From an uncultured Erythrobacter sp. (lineage in GTDB: Bacteria; Pseudomonadota; Alphaproteobacteria; Sphingomonadales; Sphingomonadaceae): DNA of 64,000 nucleotides. Below are positions 27,801 through 34,135 of the stretch, piece by piece. The number at the start of each line of letters is the position of its first letter. Positions within the stretch are counted from its first letter, which is position 1. The notes under the pieces are model-generated. The model worked only from the letters and a program-made list of their open reading frames with translations, ran no database searches and was not told the origin of the DNA. The stretch spans positions 720,861 to 784,860 of the forward strand of contig CANLZI010000001.1 of assembly GCA_947495555.1 (NCBI GenBank), written 5' to 3'. A program made the position numbers and the translations under genes.

Positions 27801-29923
27801 ACAGTGTCATTGCCGGTGTCGATTGGAATCGAACCGGTCGCAAACTCGCTGTTTGCTGCTTCATCAGAACCAGCAGGTTCATCACCGCGAGCAGCCAGAC
27901 CAGCTTCGTCAACTGTATCCAGGCCTTCGACGGAAATCTCAGGTGTGGAATCGGGCAGAAGATCAATCGTAACCGTTGCCGTCGATACATCGCCGTCACC
28001 ATCGGTGATGGTATAATCGAAGGTTACTGTGCCTTCTTCGCCAGCAGCCGGTGTGTAGGTGAAAGTGCCGTCGTCATTGTAAACCAGATCGCCGGCACCG
28101 CTCAGCGTACCGTCAACAGCAGCAATCGCAGTCAATTCAACGCCGTCGGCGCCTTCAATGTCATTGGCAAAGACATCAACCGTGATCGGTGCGTTCTCAG
28201 CCGATTGGGTTGCGCTATCATCAGTTGCCTCTGGAACATCGTCCAAAACATTAATGACAACCGTATCTTCTGCGGTGTCGCCGTCGAGATCGGTAACTTC
28301 AATGTCGAACTCAACTGTGGTGTCATCACCATCGGTATTGTCTTCCAAGGTGAAGTCATAAGTGATCGTGCCATCGCCCGTTTCAGGGTCAAAAGTCACA
28401 TCAGTAATCACCAACGTGCCGCCGTCGACAATGATGGTCTGAGGCAAGTTTTCCAGATCGATCGGCGTACCGTCGATGGAGATGGAGCCCAGGCCATCGG
28501 GAGATTCAAACGTAATTGTAGCGCCCGTGTTCTCACTCGGATCGCTGTTGTTGTTTGGATCATTGTCCGCGCCTTCGCCCGAACCAACCGGTTCTTCACC
28601 GCGAGGAGGAAGGCCAGCTTCGTCCACTTCAGTGCCTTCGCCGATCTGAGGAACGAAAGTGATCTCAGCAGGCGCGTCACCGATTACGATCAGCAGGGTC
28701 GCGCTCGAAGTGCTTCCGTCCTGATCTACGATGTCATAGTCAAAGCTTTCTTCAACGCCGCCAGGGGTGTTGAAATCGCGAGAATAGCTAAAACTGCCGT
28801 CAGCGTTTAGCGTCAGAGAACCGAATTGGCCCTGCAGGGTATCGCTTGGGTCAGCTGAACCGTTCTCATTGCTGAAGCCGGTAACCGCACCACCTTCGGG
28901 AAAGCCGTCGGCGCCAGAAACATCGTTGTCGACAACATTGCCACTAACAGGTCCAAAGGTTCCGCCAGCGATGTTGGCCGTATCGTCAAACGCGATAGGA
29001 GCGTCATCGATGATGTTAACCGACAATGTGGCATCAGCCTCATCACCGGTTGTATCAATCACTGTAACTGCAAATGTGTCGACCGAACCTGGCTCTAGGG
29101 TGTTATCCTGAAGCAGATACTCAAACCCGATCTCGCCCGAAGCAAGATCGACGCTTGTGATGGTCAGCGTACCCAGATCGGTTACGAATTCCTGACCTAC
29201 GGCGGAGATTTCCACGCCATTCAAGATGATCGCTGAAACGCCATCCTGCGCCACAAATACAATCGTACCACTGGTCAGTTCGCCTGCACTTGGCTCGTTC
29301 GTGCCTTCTGGCTCTTCGCCGCGCGCTGGCAAACCTTCTTCCAGAACGGTTGCGATCGCGTTGACCACACCAACCGGATTGTCAGGTGTTTCGATAACAA
29401 CTTCAGGCTCGCTATCTTCGTTGGGAAGAACTTCTTCTTCTTCCTCAACGATGCGGCTGAGTTCGGTATATGGCAAAAGATCGCCCAAATCGAAGGCGTC
29501 TTGGATGTTTCCGGGGTCTTCTTCGAAATTACCGCCCGAGCTGCGAGTCGGCAATTGCGGCAGGCCGGGACCTTGAGGATTCAGGAATTCGGTGACATCG
29601 GTAGGGTCAAGCGCAACACCTTCAGCAACGATCTGTGGGACGAAGATCGTGCCATCGGGAAGCACATAAACCGAGTCAGGAAATACGAAGGTTGAACCAT
29701 CCGCCAGCGTGATCACTAGATCGCCACCTTGAAGGGTCACATCCTCCAGCGATGCTCCTTCGGGAAGGACCACAACGCCATTGGCGTCAGGAACAAGAAA
29801 ACGCGTTCCAGGAGAATAGCTTACAGGAGCTTCTTGAAACTCATTCGAGCCTGCGTCGAACGATTCATTTGAACCGTTATCCGCATCAAATCCGCCGAGT
29901 TTACCGCCTTCGAAATCTACCAT
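18827..29923 (-). CDS. Giant type I-secreted adhesin with T1SS-143/VCBS-like Ig repeats
   Basis: A 3698-residue acidic surface protein. The ATG at 29923 is chosen for its AGGA site seven bases upstream; a TTG 31 codons earlier is unlikely. Residues about 40-130 form a beta-rich N-terminal module (DLVITLADGSTFVFPDSVYVLPDG) like retention modules of LapA/BapA-type adhesins, followed by an acidic linker. More than a dozen Ig-like modules of the T1SS-143 and VCBS types then follow. They are marked by DEAGLPxRGxEPxGS motifs, GSYTYTL strands and DDxPTAxDD junctions. Two modules form an almost identical 264-residue tandem pair. The last 500 residues are Gly/Ser/Met-rich without canonical RTX nonapeptides. 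It is first in the secretion operon. Likely role: attachment and biofilm formation. Low codon diversity in the repeats makes assembly here worth checking. Confidence 0.93.
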   Translation of the reverse strand: MVDFEGGKLGGFDADNGSNESFDAGSNEFQEAPVSYSPGTRFLVPDANGVVVLPEGASLEDVTLQGGDLVITLADGSTFVFPDSVYVLPDGTIFVPQIVAEGVALDPTDVTEFLNPQGPGLPQLPTRSSGGNFEEDPGNIQDAFDLGDLLPYTELSRIVEEEEEVLPNEDSEPEVVIETPDNPVGVVNAIATVLEEGLPARGEEPEGTNEPSAGELTSGTIVFVAQDGVSAIILNGVEISAVGQEFVTDLGTLTITSVDLASGEIGFEYLLQDNTLEPGSVDTFAVTVIDTTGDEADATLSVNIIDDAPIAFDDTANIAGGTFGPVSGNVVDNDVSGADGFPEGGAVTGFSNENGSADPSDTLQGQFGSLTLNADGSFSYSRDFNTPGGVEESFDYDIVDQDGSTSSATLLIVIGDAPAEITFVPQIGEGTEVDEAGLPPRGEEPVGSGEGADNDPNNNSDPSENTGATITFESPDGLGSISIDGTPIDLENLPQTIIVDGGTLVITDVTFDPETGDGTITYDFTLEDNTDGDDTTVEFDIEVTDLDGDTAEDTVVINVLDDVPEATDDSATQSAENAPITVDVFANDIEGADGVELTAIAAVDGTLSGAGDLVYNDDGTFTYTPAAGEEGTVTFDYTITDGDGDVSTATVTIDLLPDSTPEISVEGLDTVDEAGLAARGDEPAGSDEAANSEFATGSIPIDTGNDTVASLVINGVDVTAGGTVPTDKGVLTITLTNGEYSYSYELTDNTLSDPDTDAFELVVTDSDGDTASTDLVINILDDVPTAVDDTDSLDEGGPVSTSGNVITNAEANGDNGADTVGADGAVVQNAGTIAGTYGDLVLNADGSYTYTLTAFGISQLETLSDGESFVEEFDYTLVDGDGDTSDATLTITLNGEDDIVTVNGLDGQAPEVSLDEDDLANANDDQGSDQSDPLFQNGTFGVTSPDGLDDVQVNGVDVVVDGVFTATEVANDGVYSVTVTGWTPTFAADGTTVISATFDYTATLLDNTLEHTGLNDAALVEMLTVTADDVDGSSDDAVLDVEIVDDTPTAVDDTDSLDEGGPVSTSGNVITNAEANGDNGADTVGADGAVVQNAGTIAGTYGDLVLNADGSYTYTLTAFGISQLETLSDGESFVEEFDYTLVDGDGDTSDATLTITLNGEDDIVTVNGLDGQAPEVSLDEDDLANANDDQGSDQSDPLFQNGTFGVTSPDGLDDVQVNGVDVVVDGVFTATEVANDGVYSVTVTGWTPTFAADGTTVISATFDYTATLLDNTLEHTGLNDAALVEMLTVTADDVDGSSDDAVLDVEIVDDTPTAVDDADSVVEGQTADGNVITGVGGTDANNTDGVADISGADGYSDAGPVVSVRTEDGVSLDATPDGAGNYFVTSALGTLTINQDGSYTYASAANSTNADTTDTFIYTIRDGDGDESEAELVIDIANVAGKVSDNGALVFEAGLDGIGSDAASNSETFTTGQITVTDATGPFVYVLNDPAIGNYGTLTLNADGSYSYTLTAPVDGDSITPDQGGDNGNNQVSDQESFDYQVFDLANNLIGSGTIVVTIEDDVPTVELELSSDSVDMLITQDADTDPGPDTAMSDISDAFTVTTETYGADQPGTLEITYEMTLLAAVDGVANATGLFSGADEIFVYKIGETVVGSTSLVAPVDASDPSVVFTIEVASDTGVVTLTQISEITHADNNDTSAPYDDQLAELASGLVGVTATATITDADGDVDSDPETYDLANLVRFADDGPSIEAKADDGAAPVLTTMDELTEGLAFDTDVSTANFSGAFTVVSSDAGADEPGTVDWDFDLRIDDADSGLFSNNNAITLYSIGGVVVGSTAAVVGDVDVANIVFSIAVDGDGVVTLTQFAEIDHADNNDTSAPYNDQFATLADGKVSLLGEATITDADQDEASDPVELDLGGNIRFADDGPSLSEVTAGAAVSVDETDAATPEVFSISATSLASVINFTSDFGADGEKDTEYTISVLDALGDPVASTDSGLQTADGDLAIILEQTSDTVITGTFNGGADEAFVITINPDGTVTLEQKVALEHLVDGDDVVVDHNDILNLAGKIGATVTITDGDDDEASESVEIGSNLTFLDDGPSVELASGFADELSVSDTDLGSDSEDFSDAFEFDAGNDGEASTSYALLVTDGAASGLYDNATDEQVFLFLEGGEVVGRHGTDAVDAQNNGAEVFSVSVDANGEVTLDLSRAIDHTLSGGDGTTTTLASADLIKLEGTVTDKDGDTASEELGIGQSLNFADDTPTAEITATAFLDDDTQGGNPGGPDDQNPDTANTTGSLVDDVEGFGNDGGTVAFSLAGEPAGFQYITNGNGGVFIQQFQDGNFVTVVEVTLNTSTGDYTVTQVANILHADDNNNDENEQNFTLNATLTDGDGDTAPAVLNITVDDDTPIANNGAAITGLVDEDGLPDGIDNDADLNDVPGADLTDGGSVGSLFTAGADAPLTYGLDDSSAAALDALGLTSDGATVTYTITPTSVVAVAGVDPIFTFTLNSDGDWSFTLQGALDHEVAADGENVNDIEIDFGSLIQATDADGDTIDATGTLIVTVDDDTPLAVADTDTADEGGTATGNVLTNDEGGADGLESPAIIGITSTNEATSDDTPAAGEFVLAGEFGTLTLNENGEYSYDVPADTITVGGDDVFTYTIVDNDGDEVTTTLTFTVSPVNLMGNAPSVTVYEEALDTTVDAGDVAAGSVTGSAPSETTESDTGTVVVAGATEFGIQGGTSDGMGTTTLIGSFGTIAIDEATGDFTYTLTAPVETTPNANDGVSTEFGETFTYTAQDDEGNSTTGTITVNVVDDVPTAEDDGIYTVAEDTPLDITDALDNDVYGADGVDETTDIAVTTQATKGTVVYNNDGTFTYTPNAGAEGGDTFVYTVTDGDGDTETATVFLNIDPDSTPNPEFEVAAVDDDGLPGGNPASTTGDIDADQGDTGAGENNEAVFVGSIDVDFGNDTGTVDFSNLDGTSGMVGTEMVNYTWAGTTLTATGPRGILFTVDLQIDGSFTVTLVDNVLHAAGGDEASLLVSLNYRAADSDGDVNTNGALSILFNDDAPTLGTVQSQQTDNDPATAPAVGTLNYAPGADGTGSVTITADVTGLTSGGQSLFVQQIGDVLYGYADDDGIIDGDETEVFKLTVDENAGTSGQYTFDLVTPLDPTITPTPIGQGSSFGVGPSSSVIVTDDASMANLVFVTGYQPIGNGGLFTAQELADWKSGDIPELTQEPNVNGSTQGWGLFNNNFDQGEFLRFDFGDLNDYDGVGPYTLPNPEPEIENVAFATFTFFNFNGSEEITFVVHYTDGSTEEITVLGSDGVNQLTIEDPGKFIDWVDVYQVSGSIKLNLIEVGVQSESIDETIDFSVQFTDADMDPTTTQDFSVRVADGLTPDAPAVSALSSFGGGATTASAFNTMALLDDGTDVSGLGGPDGSGSLISMGTNSFSNDNDLMMQSALRGTGSTQIAAAGFGAMMVNFSEMADGFGDISVTNGAGFQGFGETSYELASFEAIDGGFNSVVEIPELTGDLSLFTSTSLTQFDSVEFIGMNPMAEAGVQGFEFGGSSDFVSDVYSGVMSDAGSALDVGADMEALLALNDDGIAPVDLAQASGLHGNQDIADITVAIEEIVNDIMAEGQIDAMIEHFAGEVTGFTGEMSYLADNALAQSIDGGAFTFGASSVADMTEDAAAMAAVHA
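25973..27574. repeat. 792-bp tandem duplication inside the adhesin gene
   Basis: Copy 1 (25973-26764) and copy 2 (26765-27556) are offset by exactly 792 bases, and the first 18 bases of a third copy follow. I found only two mismatches (26051/26843 and 26348/27140), and the translations are identical. The unit equals 264 codons, so gain or loss keeps the reading frame. Such near-identity points to recent duplication or ongoing gene conversion. Confidence 0.95.
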
Positions 29924-31154
29924 TTTTCCGTCCTTTAGAATGGGACCAAAATAGATCCCAAATGCAAAGCCAGAGACGGAATTGTGGTTACACGAGCACG
30001 CTTGCCCGATGTCCAAAAGAACATCCGTTTCTGAAATTGCGTCCCGTTATTTCTGACCCCTTAGTTCGATGAAACGAATCATATCGGGGACGAATCGTTA
30101 GCTAGAGAAGAACAGTGAATTGCTTTGGTTGCAAGCCCGATAACCATCTGGAAGTTCCATTTTGTCTGGCGAAACACTGAAAAACAGTCACTTTTCTGAC
30201 CTTCCGTTTCAAAGCGTCCCACTGCGGGACATTCAAACGACCGAATATGTAAGGCCAGGTTAGTTTCTCGGTCCAAGCAGACCATCAACCATGTGCTGGC
30301 TACTCTTCTGACCGAAATAAATCCTGGATTGGCCGAATCGCTGCACCTCCTCTCATGATGTTCAGGGCACCTACAATTAGGCTTGTCCCCAAAAGTTTTG
30401 CCGACTCGCATTCATTATCATGTCAATCGGTTGCACTGGTTGACGTTGATCAAGCTCGACTTGAAGAGCGATTGCGAACGCCGCACCATATTTGAGGCCA
30501 AATATATCAGCCCAAGATACAACCTATATATATAAGCCGACCAACTGGCCCCTGATCATAGCGGATCCGAGCAACCTAAACAGTGATAGTCAAACGCCGG
30601 TATAATAGGTCATGCCAGACCAACCTTGGTGCTGGCCTGTATAGTGGCCGACAGACCGACCCAAACACCTTTATCAGCGTCACTTTCTGAGCGGGAATGC
30701 GACTCGCAGCACCCAAGAGTTGCAGCACGAATCAGACGAATCTTATTGATTCTAGGGCGATTCCTTCTGCGACAAGGCTTGCGTTAATTCGAAAAATGGC
30801 GCTTTCGTACAATCACGCAAGGCACCAAAGATGGTAAACGCTAAAGCAATCCAGTGAGTTAACCATTTTTCTTACTTTATTTTTGGATTAACTCATTGAA
30901 ATTCGGACTTAATTTTTAGGATAGGCTTTTGCGTTGACCCGAAAGAGTTAAACCGACAATCTTTAGTCAGTTCCGAGGGGAATCAAACGTGACAACCGGC
31001 GCGAAGCCGGAATTAAAAAATAACGGGGTCGCGCTGGTTCAAATGTTTACCCCCTCTCGGGGCAAAAGGATCCGGAAATAGAAGCCGGACCTTTTTGGAC
31101 ATAAATGAATGGCTTTCGATTTTTGATAAGCCGATTTTAATTGGGGTAATTGAC
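29924..31154. other. Long non-coding region between the divergent adhesin and pilus loci
   Basis: These 1231 bases hold the upstream regions of both the adhesin gene (minus) and the flp gene (plus). A 110-codon minus frame at 30079-30411 looks random. Near the adhesin start there is a GGGACC/GATCCC hairpin (29941-29958). The stretch 30750-30960 is AT-rich. Near flp three hairpins lie in a row (annotated separately). Promoter boxes could not be assigned with confidence. The size suggests extensive regulation or an unannotated small RNA. Confidence 0.6.
30996..31096 (+). promoter_or_regulatory. Structured leader upstream of flp with three hairpins
   Basis: Three hairpins follow each other: CCGGC/GCCGG (30996-31010), CCCC/GGGG (31051-31062), and GGATCCGG pairing with CCGGACC (31068-31091) followed by TTTTT (31092-31096). 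The last is terminator-like and lies about 58 bases upstream of the flp start, so it may act as an attenuator or protect the 5' end of an abundant mRNA. Confidence 0.5.
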
Positions 31155-31355
31155 ATGACTTTTGCAAAAACTTTTCTTCGCGACGAATCCGGTGCTTCGG
31201 CTGCTGAATACGCTCTGATCCTTGCTGTTGTTGGTGCTGGCATTGCGCTGGCAGCTTTCCAACTCGGCGGTGCAATCAGCACTTCGATCAATGCTGCTAC
31301 ACAAACCGTTACCGATTGTGCTCCTGATGGTTCGACATCAGGCGTGTGCTCTTAA
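31155..31355 (+). CDS. flp: Flp/Fap-type pilin
   Basis: A 66-residue prepilin: a short leader MTFAKTFLRDESG, then the class IVb pilin motif ASAAEYALILAVVGAGIALAAFQLG, with the prepilin-peptidase site after the Gly before ASAAEYA and the conserved Glu at +5. An in-frame upstream ATG (31095) is rejected because it adds a non-leader sequence. The C-terminus contains two cysteines (TDCAPDGSTSGVCS), perhaps a disulfide. It is first in the tad locus, with a structured leader before it and a terminator-like stem after it. High expression relative to downstream genes is therefore expected. Confidence 0.95.
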   Translation: MTFAKTFLRDESGASAAEYALILAVVGAGIALAAFQLGGAISTSINAATQTVTDCAPDGSTSGVCS

Positions 31356-31366
31356 TCAAAGAACGG

Positions 31367-31398
31367 CCTGCGGGGGGTTGACCTCCGCAGGTCATTTT
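31367..31398 (+). terminator. Intercistronic terminator after flp
   Basis: CCTGCGGGGG (31367-31376) pairs with CCTCCGCAGG (31382-31391) with one GT wobble, followed by TCATTTT. It lies between flp and cpaB and would let much of the flp transcript end here while some reads through. Confidence 0.8.
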
Positions 31399-31462
31399 GA
31401 TTCTATGTGCGATATTAGGGGTGCTCTGCGCTGGGTTGGAGCACTTATTAGGGGGAAAGATT

Positions 31463-32350
31463 ATGGGGGGACGTAACCTCCTTATCATCGGATTAGCCGT
31501 CTTTATCGGTTTGATCGCGGTGTATCTTGCAAACGCGTATTTTACGGGTTTCCAGGAAGAACAACAGCGGCAGGCTGAAGAAAACCGCTTGGAACGCATT
31601 GTCGTTGCCACGCAGGAGTTTCAGTTTGGTGCTCCCCTGACAACCACCAATATGCGGTTGGCCAATTGGCCGGCCAGCTCGGTACCGCAAGGTGCCTTTG
31701 TTTCCATCGAGGAAGCTACCCGGGGCGGACGCGTTGCGTTGCGCCCGATCGCCATTGGCGAACCCATTCTTTCCAGCAAGGTTAGCGGTGAAGGTGGCAG
31801 GGCCACCCTTTCGGCACTCTTGCCTGAAGAGCTTCGCGCGGTCTCCATCCCTGTGAACCAGGTGACCGGCGTGGCTGGCTTTATCCGTGTCGGTGACGTG
31901 GTTGACGTATTGTTGACGCGCCAAATTCCAGGTGACGGAGCCAATACCGACGATCGGATGACCAATGTTGTCCTCGAAAACGTAATGGTGCTGGCGATCG
32001 ACCAAGTGGCGAGTGAAAATGCGACCGACCCTCAAGTAGGTCAAACAGCGACCGTGCAGACCGACTTGGTTGGTGCACAAAAGCTGACGCTGGCCCGTCA
32101 GATCGGCGCACTCAGCCTGGTTCTGCGAAATGTAGAAAATCAGGATGTTGGTTCGACCCGTGTCATTACAAAGAGTGATCTAGGCGCAAGCGGCTATTTC
32201 ATTCCTGAAACGAATACTAACGCACAGCCTGCACCGGCAGCGAATGCTGGGGCTGGTCTTGCACCAAGACGGCCAAGTGGTCCGACAATGTCGATCATTC
32301 GGGGAACCGAACCGACAACCTATCAAGTTAAACGCAATGGGGGGCGGTAA
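31463..32350 (+). CDS. cpaB: Flp pilus assembly protein CpaB/RcpC
   Basis: A 295-residue protein from the ATG at 31463 with an AGGGGG site eight bases upstream; the frame is open further but begins mid-leader. One N-terminal membrane anchor (about 5-25, LLIIGLAVFIGLIAVYLANAYF) is followed by a SAF domain (about 45-110, IVVATQEFQFGAPLTTTNM) and an RcpC domain (AVSIPVNQVTGVAGFIRVGDVVDVL). It is a periplasmic partner of the CpaC secretin. It lies four bases before cpaC. Confidence 0.95.
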   Translation: MGGRNLLIIGLAVFIGLIAVYLANAYFTGFQEEQQRQAEENRLERIVVATQEFQFGAPLTTTNMRLANWPASSVPQGAFVSIEEATRGGRVALRPIAIGEPILSSKVSGEGGRATLSALLPEELRAVSIPVNQVTGVAGFIRVGDVVDVLLTRQIPGDGANTDDRMTNVVLENVMVLAIDQVASENATDPQVGQTATVQTDLVGAQKLTLARQIGALSLVLRNVENQDVGSTRVITKSDLGASGYFIPETNTNAQPAPAANAGAGLAPRRPSGPTMSIIRGTEPTTYQVKRNGGR

Positions 32351-32354
32351 TATC

Positions 32355-33803
32355 ATGCGAAGCGGATTGAAAACGCTTACTGCGGTTCTCGCTCTTGGAA
32401 TTGCACCGATTGCGGTGATTCCAGCAGCAGCTCAGGACGGTGAAGCATCCATTCATGCAGGCGCAGTTGAAGTGCCTGTCAACAAAAGCCAGGTGATCAC
32501 AGCAGATCGCCCCATCGCTCGCGCCATGATCGGCAATGAAGATATCGCGGACATTTTCCCGATATCCGATCGCTCGGTGTATGTCTTGGGCAAGGCGTTG
32601 GGAACCACCAGCCTGACATTATACGATCGCAACAATCGCGTTCTTGCTGTGATGGATGTGGCCGTTGGACCCGATGTTATTGGTCTACGTGACCAAGTGG
32701 CATCGCTGATGCCCGATGAAGAGATTGATGCGCGCATCTCGAACGAGTCGATTGTTCTAAGCGGTACGGTCAGCAGCGCTGGCGCCGCAGATCGCGCGAT
32801 GCAATTGGCCCGCGCCTATGCAGGCGACAATGTCGTCAATCTGATGTCGCTGGGCGGAAGCCAGCAGGTCCTTTTGGAAGTGCGCTTTGCCGAAGTGTCT
32901 CGGCAGGTAGGCAAGGATTTGGGCGTCAGCTCGTTCTTTAGTTCCAATGGTGGCCGCTTTAGCGGTGCCATTGGTAATGGTGCGAGCCTGACCCCTAACG
33001 CTACTACGGGTATTGGTGAATTGGGCCTCGATGCAGTCACCGGCTCCTTTGGCATCTTCCGCCGCTTCTTTGGTGATGTGGCTGGGCTCGATATCGAAGC
33101 TGTGCTGAGCACTCTGGAAGCCAAGGGTTTGGCCAAAACACTGGCTGAGCCAACCTTGATTGCGCTTTCTGGCGAGCGGGCATCGTTCCTAGCGGGCGGT
33201 GAGTTCCCCATTCCGGTGGCCCAATCAGGCTCGGGACAGGGCAGCACTACCAATGGTTCGAACGCTTTGTCGGTTGAATTCAAACCCTTTGGTGTAAGCC
33301 TGGGTTTCACGCCGACAGTGTTGTCGGACAATACGATCAACCTGCTGGTTGAGCCTGAGGTCAGCTCGATTGACCCTACAGCGTCGATCACAGTTGGTGG
33401 CTTGAACATTCCCGGTCTGCAAACGCGCCGGGCCAGCACCACGATCGAACTGCGTGACGGTGAAACATTCGCCATTGCAGGTCTGATCCAGCAGGATTTC
33501 GAAACCACGGTTAATCAGGTGCCATTGTTGGGTTCGCTCCCGATTATTGGTTCATTGTTCCGCTCTTCCAGTTTCCAGAAGGGTGAGACCGAATTGTTGA
33601 TCATCGTTACACCGCGACTGGTTCAACCGATCAAACCTGGACAGGTTCGCCTGCCTACCGATCGGGTGGAAGATCCTACGCAAGTTGACGTATTGCTAAA
33701 CGGCGTAATGTACCGCCCTAAGGAATTGGCGCCGAACGGTTCGGTTCCAACGTCCAGCGATGAAGCAGCGACGAAGGCTGAGGAGAATGATTATGACTAT
33801 TAA
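32355..33803 (+). CDS. cpaC: Flp pilus secretin CpaC/RcpA
   Basis: A 482-residue outer-membrane secretin. The signal peptide covers about residues 1-26 (ending PAAAQ). N-terminal pilus-secretin and BON-like domains follow (about 45-170, including VYVLGKALGTTSLTLYD). The secretin C-domain (about 240-430) carries the signatures PTLIALSGERASFLAGGEFP and PLLGSLPIIGSLFRSSSFQKGETELLIIVTPRLV. It forms the pilus exit channel. Its end overlaps the next gene by 11 bases. Confidence 0.96.
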   Translation: MRSGLKTLTAVLALGIAPIAVIPAAAQDGEASIHAGAVEVPVNKSQVITADRPIARAMIGNEDIADIFPISDRSVYVLGKALGTTSLTLYDRNNRVLAVMDVAVGPDVIGLRDQVASLMPDEEIDARISNESIVLSGTVSSAGAADRAMQLARAYAGDNVVNLMSLGGSQQVLLEVRFAEVSRQVGKDLGVSSFFSSNGGRFSGAIGNGASLTPNATTGIGELGLDAVTGSFGIFRRFFGDVAGLDIEAVLSTLEAKGLAKTLAEPTLIALSGERASFLAGGEFPIPVAQSGSGQGSTTNGSNALSVEFKPFGVSLGFTPTVLSDNTINLLVEPEVSSIDPTASITVGGLNIPGLQTRRASTTIELRDGETFAIAGLIQQDFETTVNQVPLLGSLPIIGSLFRSSSFQKGETELLIIVTPRLVQPIKPGQVRLPTDRVEDPTQVDVLLNGVMYRPKELAPNGSVPTSSDEAATKAEENDYDY

Positions 33804-34110
33804 GCGCAAGACGCTGTCTATCCTGGCCCTCGGCTGTGCGGCCACGGCCTGCACATCAGTCGCTGACAAGGAGTTCATCGGCTATCAGGATCCGGGCTTT
33901 GGTGAAGCCAATCGCGCCACATTTGCGGCGATGGTTATCAATCCGGACCCGCAATATGACAATCCGATCCCGCCAACCAGCGCCGAACATGCTGCTCAAG
34001 CCATTGATCGCTATCGCAACGATGCTGTGAAGCAGCCTGAGCGTGTCAATACGCAAAGCGCAAATGGCGGCGGCGGTGGTGGCGGTGGCTTGAACACCGG
34101 CGGCAATTAG
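33793..34110 (+). CDS. Short CpaD-like pilus lipoprotein
   Basis: A 105-residue protein with an AGGAG site seven bases before the ATG at 33793. The signal peptide has a lipobox-like LALGC (a second candidate is ATAC). The segment GEANRATFAAMVINPDPQY followed by PTSAEHAAQAIDRYRN resembles the C-terminal part of CpaD, an outer-membrane lipoprotein of Flp systems (roughly NxAAMVxxPxDL, then a basic helix). The roughly 100-residue N-terminal half of normal CpaD is missing, and the end is a Gly-rich tail. Its position between cpaC and the tadG-like gene supports the assignment. It could instead be an unrelated small lipoprotein. Confidence 0.6.
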   Translation: MTIKRKTLSILALGCAATACTSVADKEFIGYQDPGFGEANRATFAAMVINPDPQYDNPIPPTSAEHAAQAIDRYRNDAVKQPERVNTQSANGGGGGGGGLNTGGN

Positions 34111-34135
34111 GCGCCAAAGTACTGGGAAATGAACC

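Noticed and set aside
26354..28810. Long plus-strand frames of 246 and 554 codons inside the adhesin
   Set aside because: They are antisense to the repeat modules and are duplicated only because the modules are; no start site or family resemblance.
30079..30411. 110-codon minus-strand ORF in the large intergenic region
   Set aside because: The composition looks random, with no good ribosome-binding site, domain or membrane pattern; treated as non-coding.
31013..31140. tRNA-like T-loop sequence GGTTCAAAT upstream of flp
   Set aside because: No acceptor or anticodon stem can be built around it; it lies in the hairpin leader.
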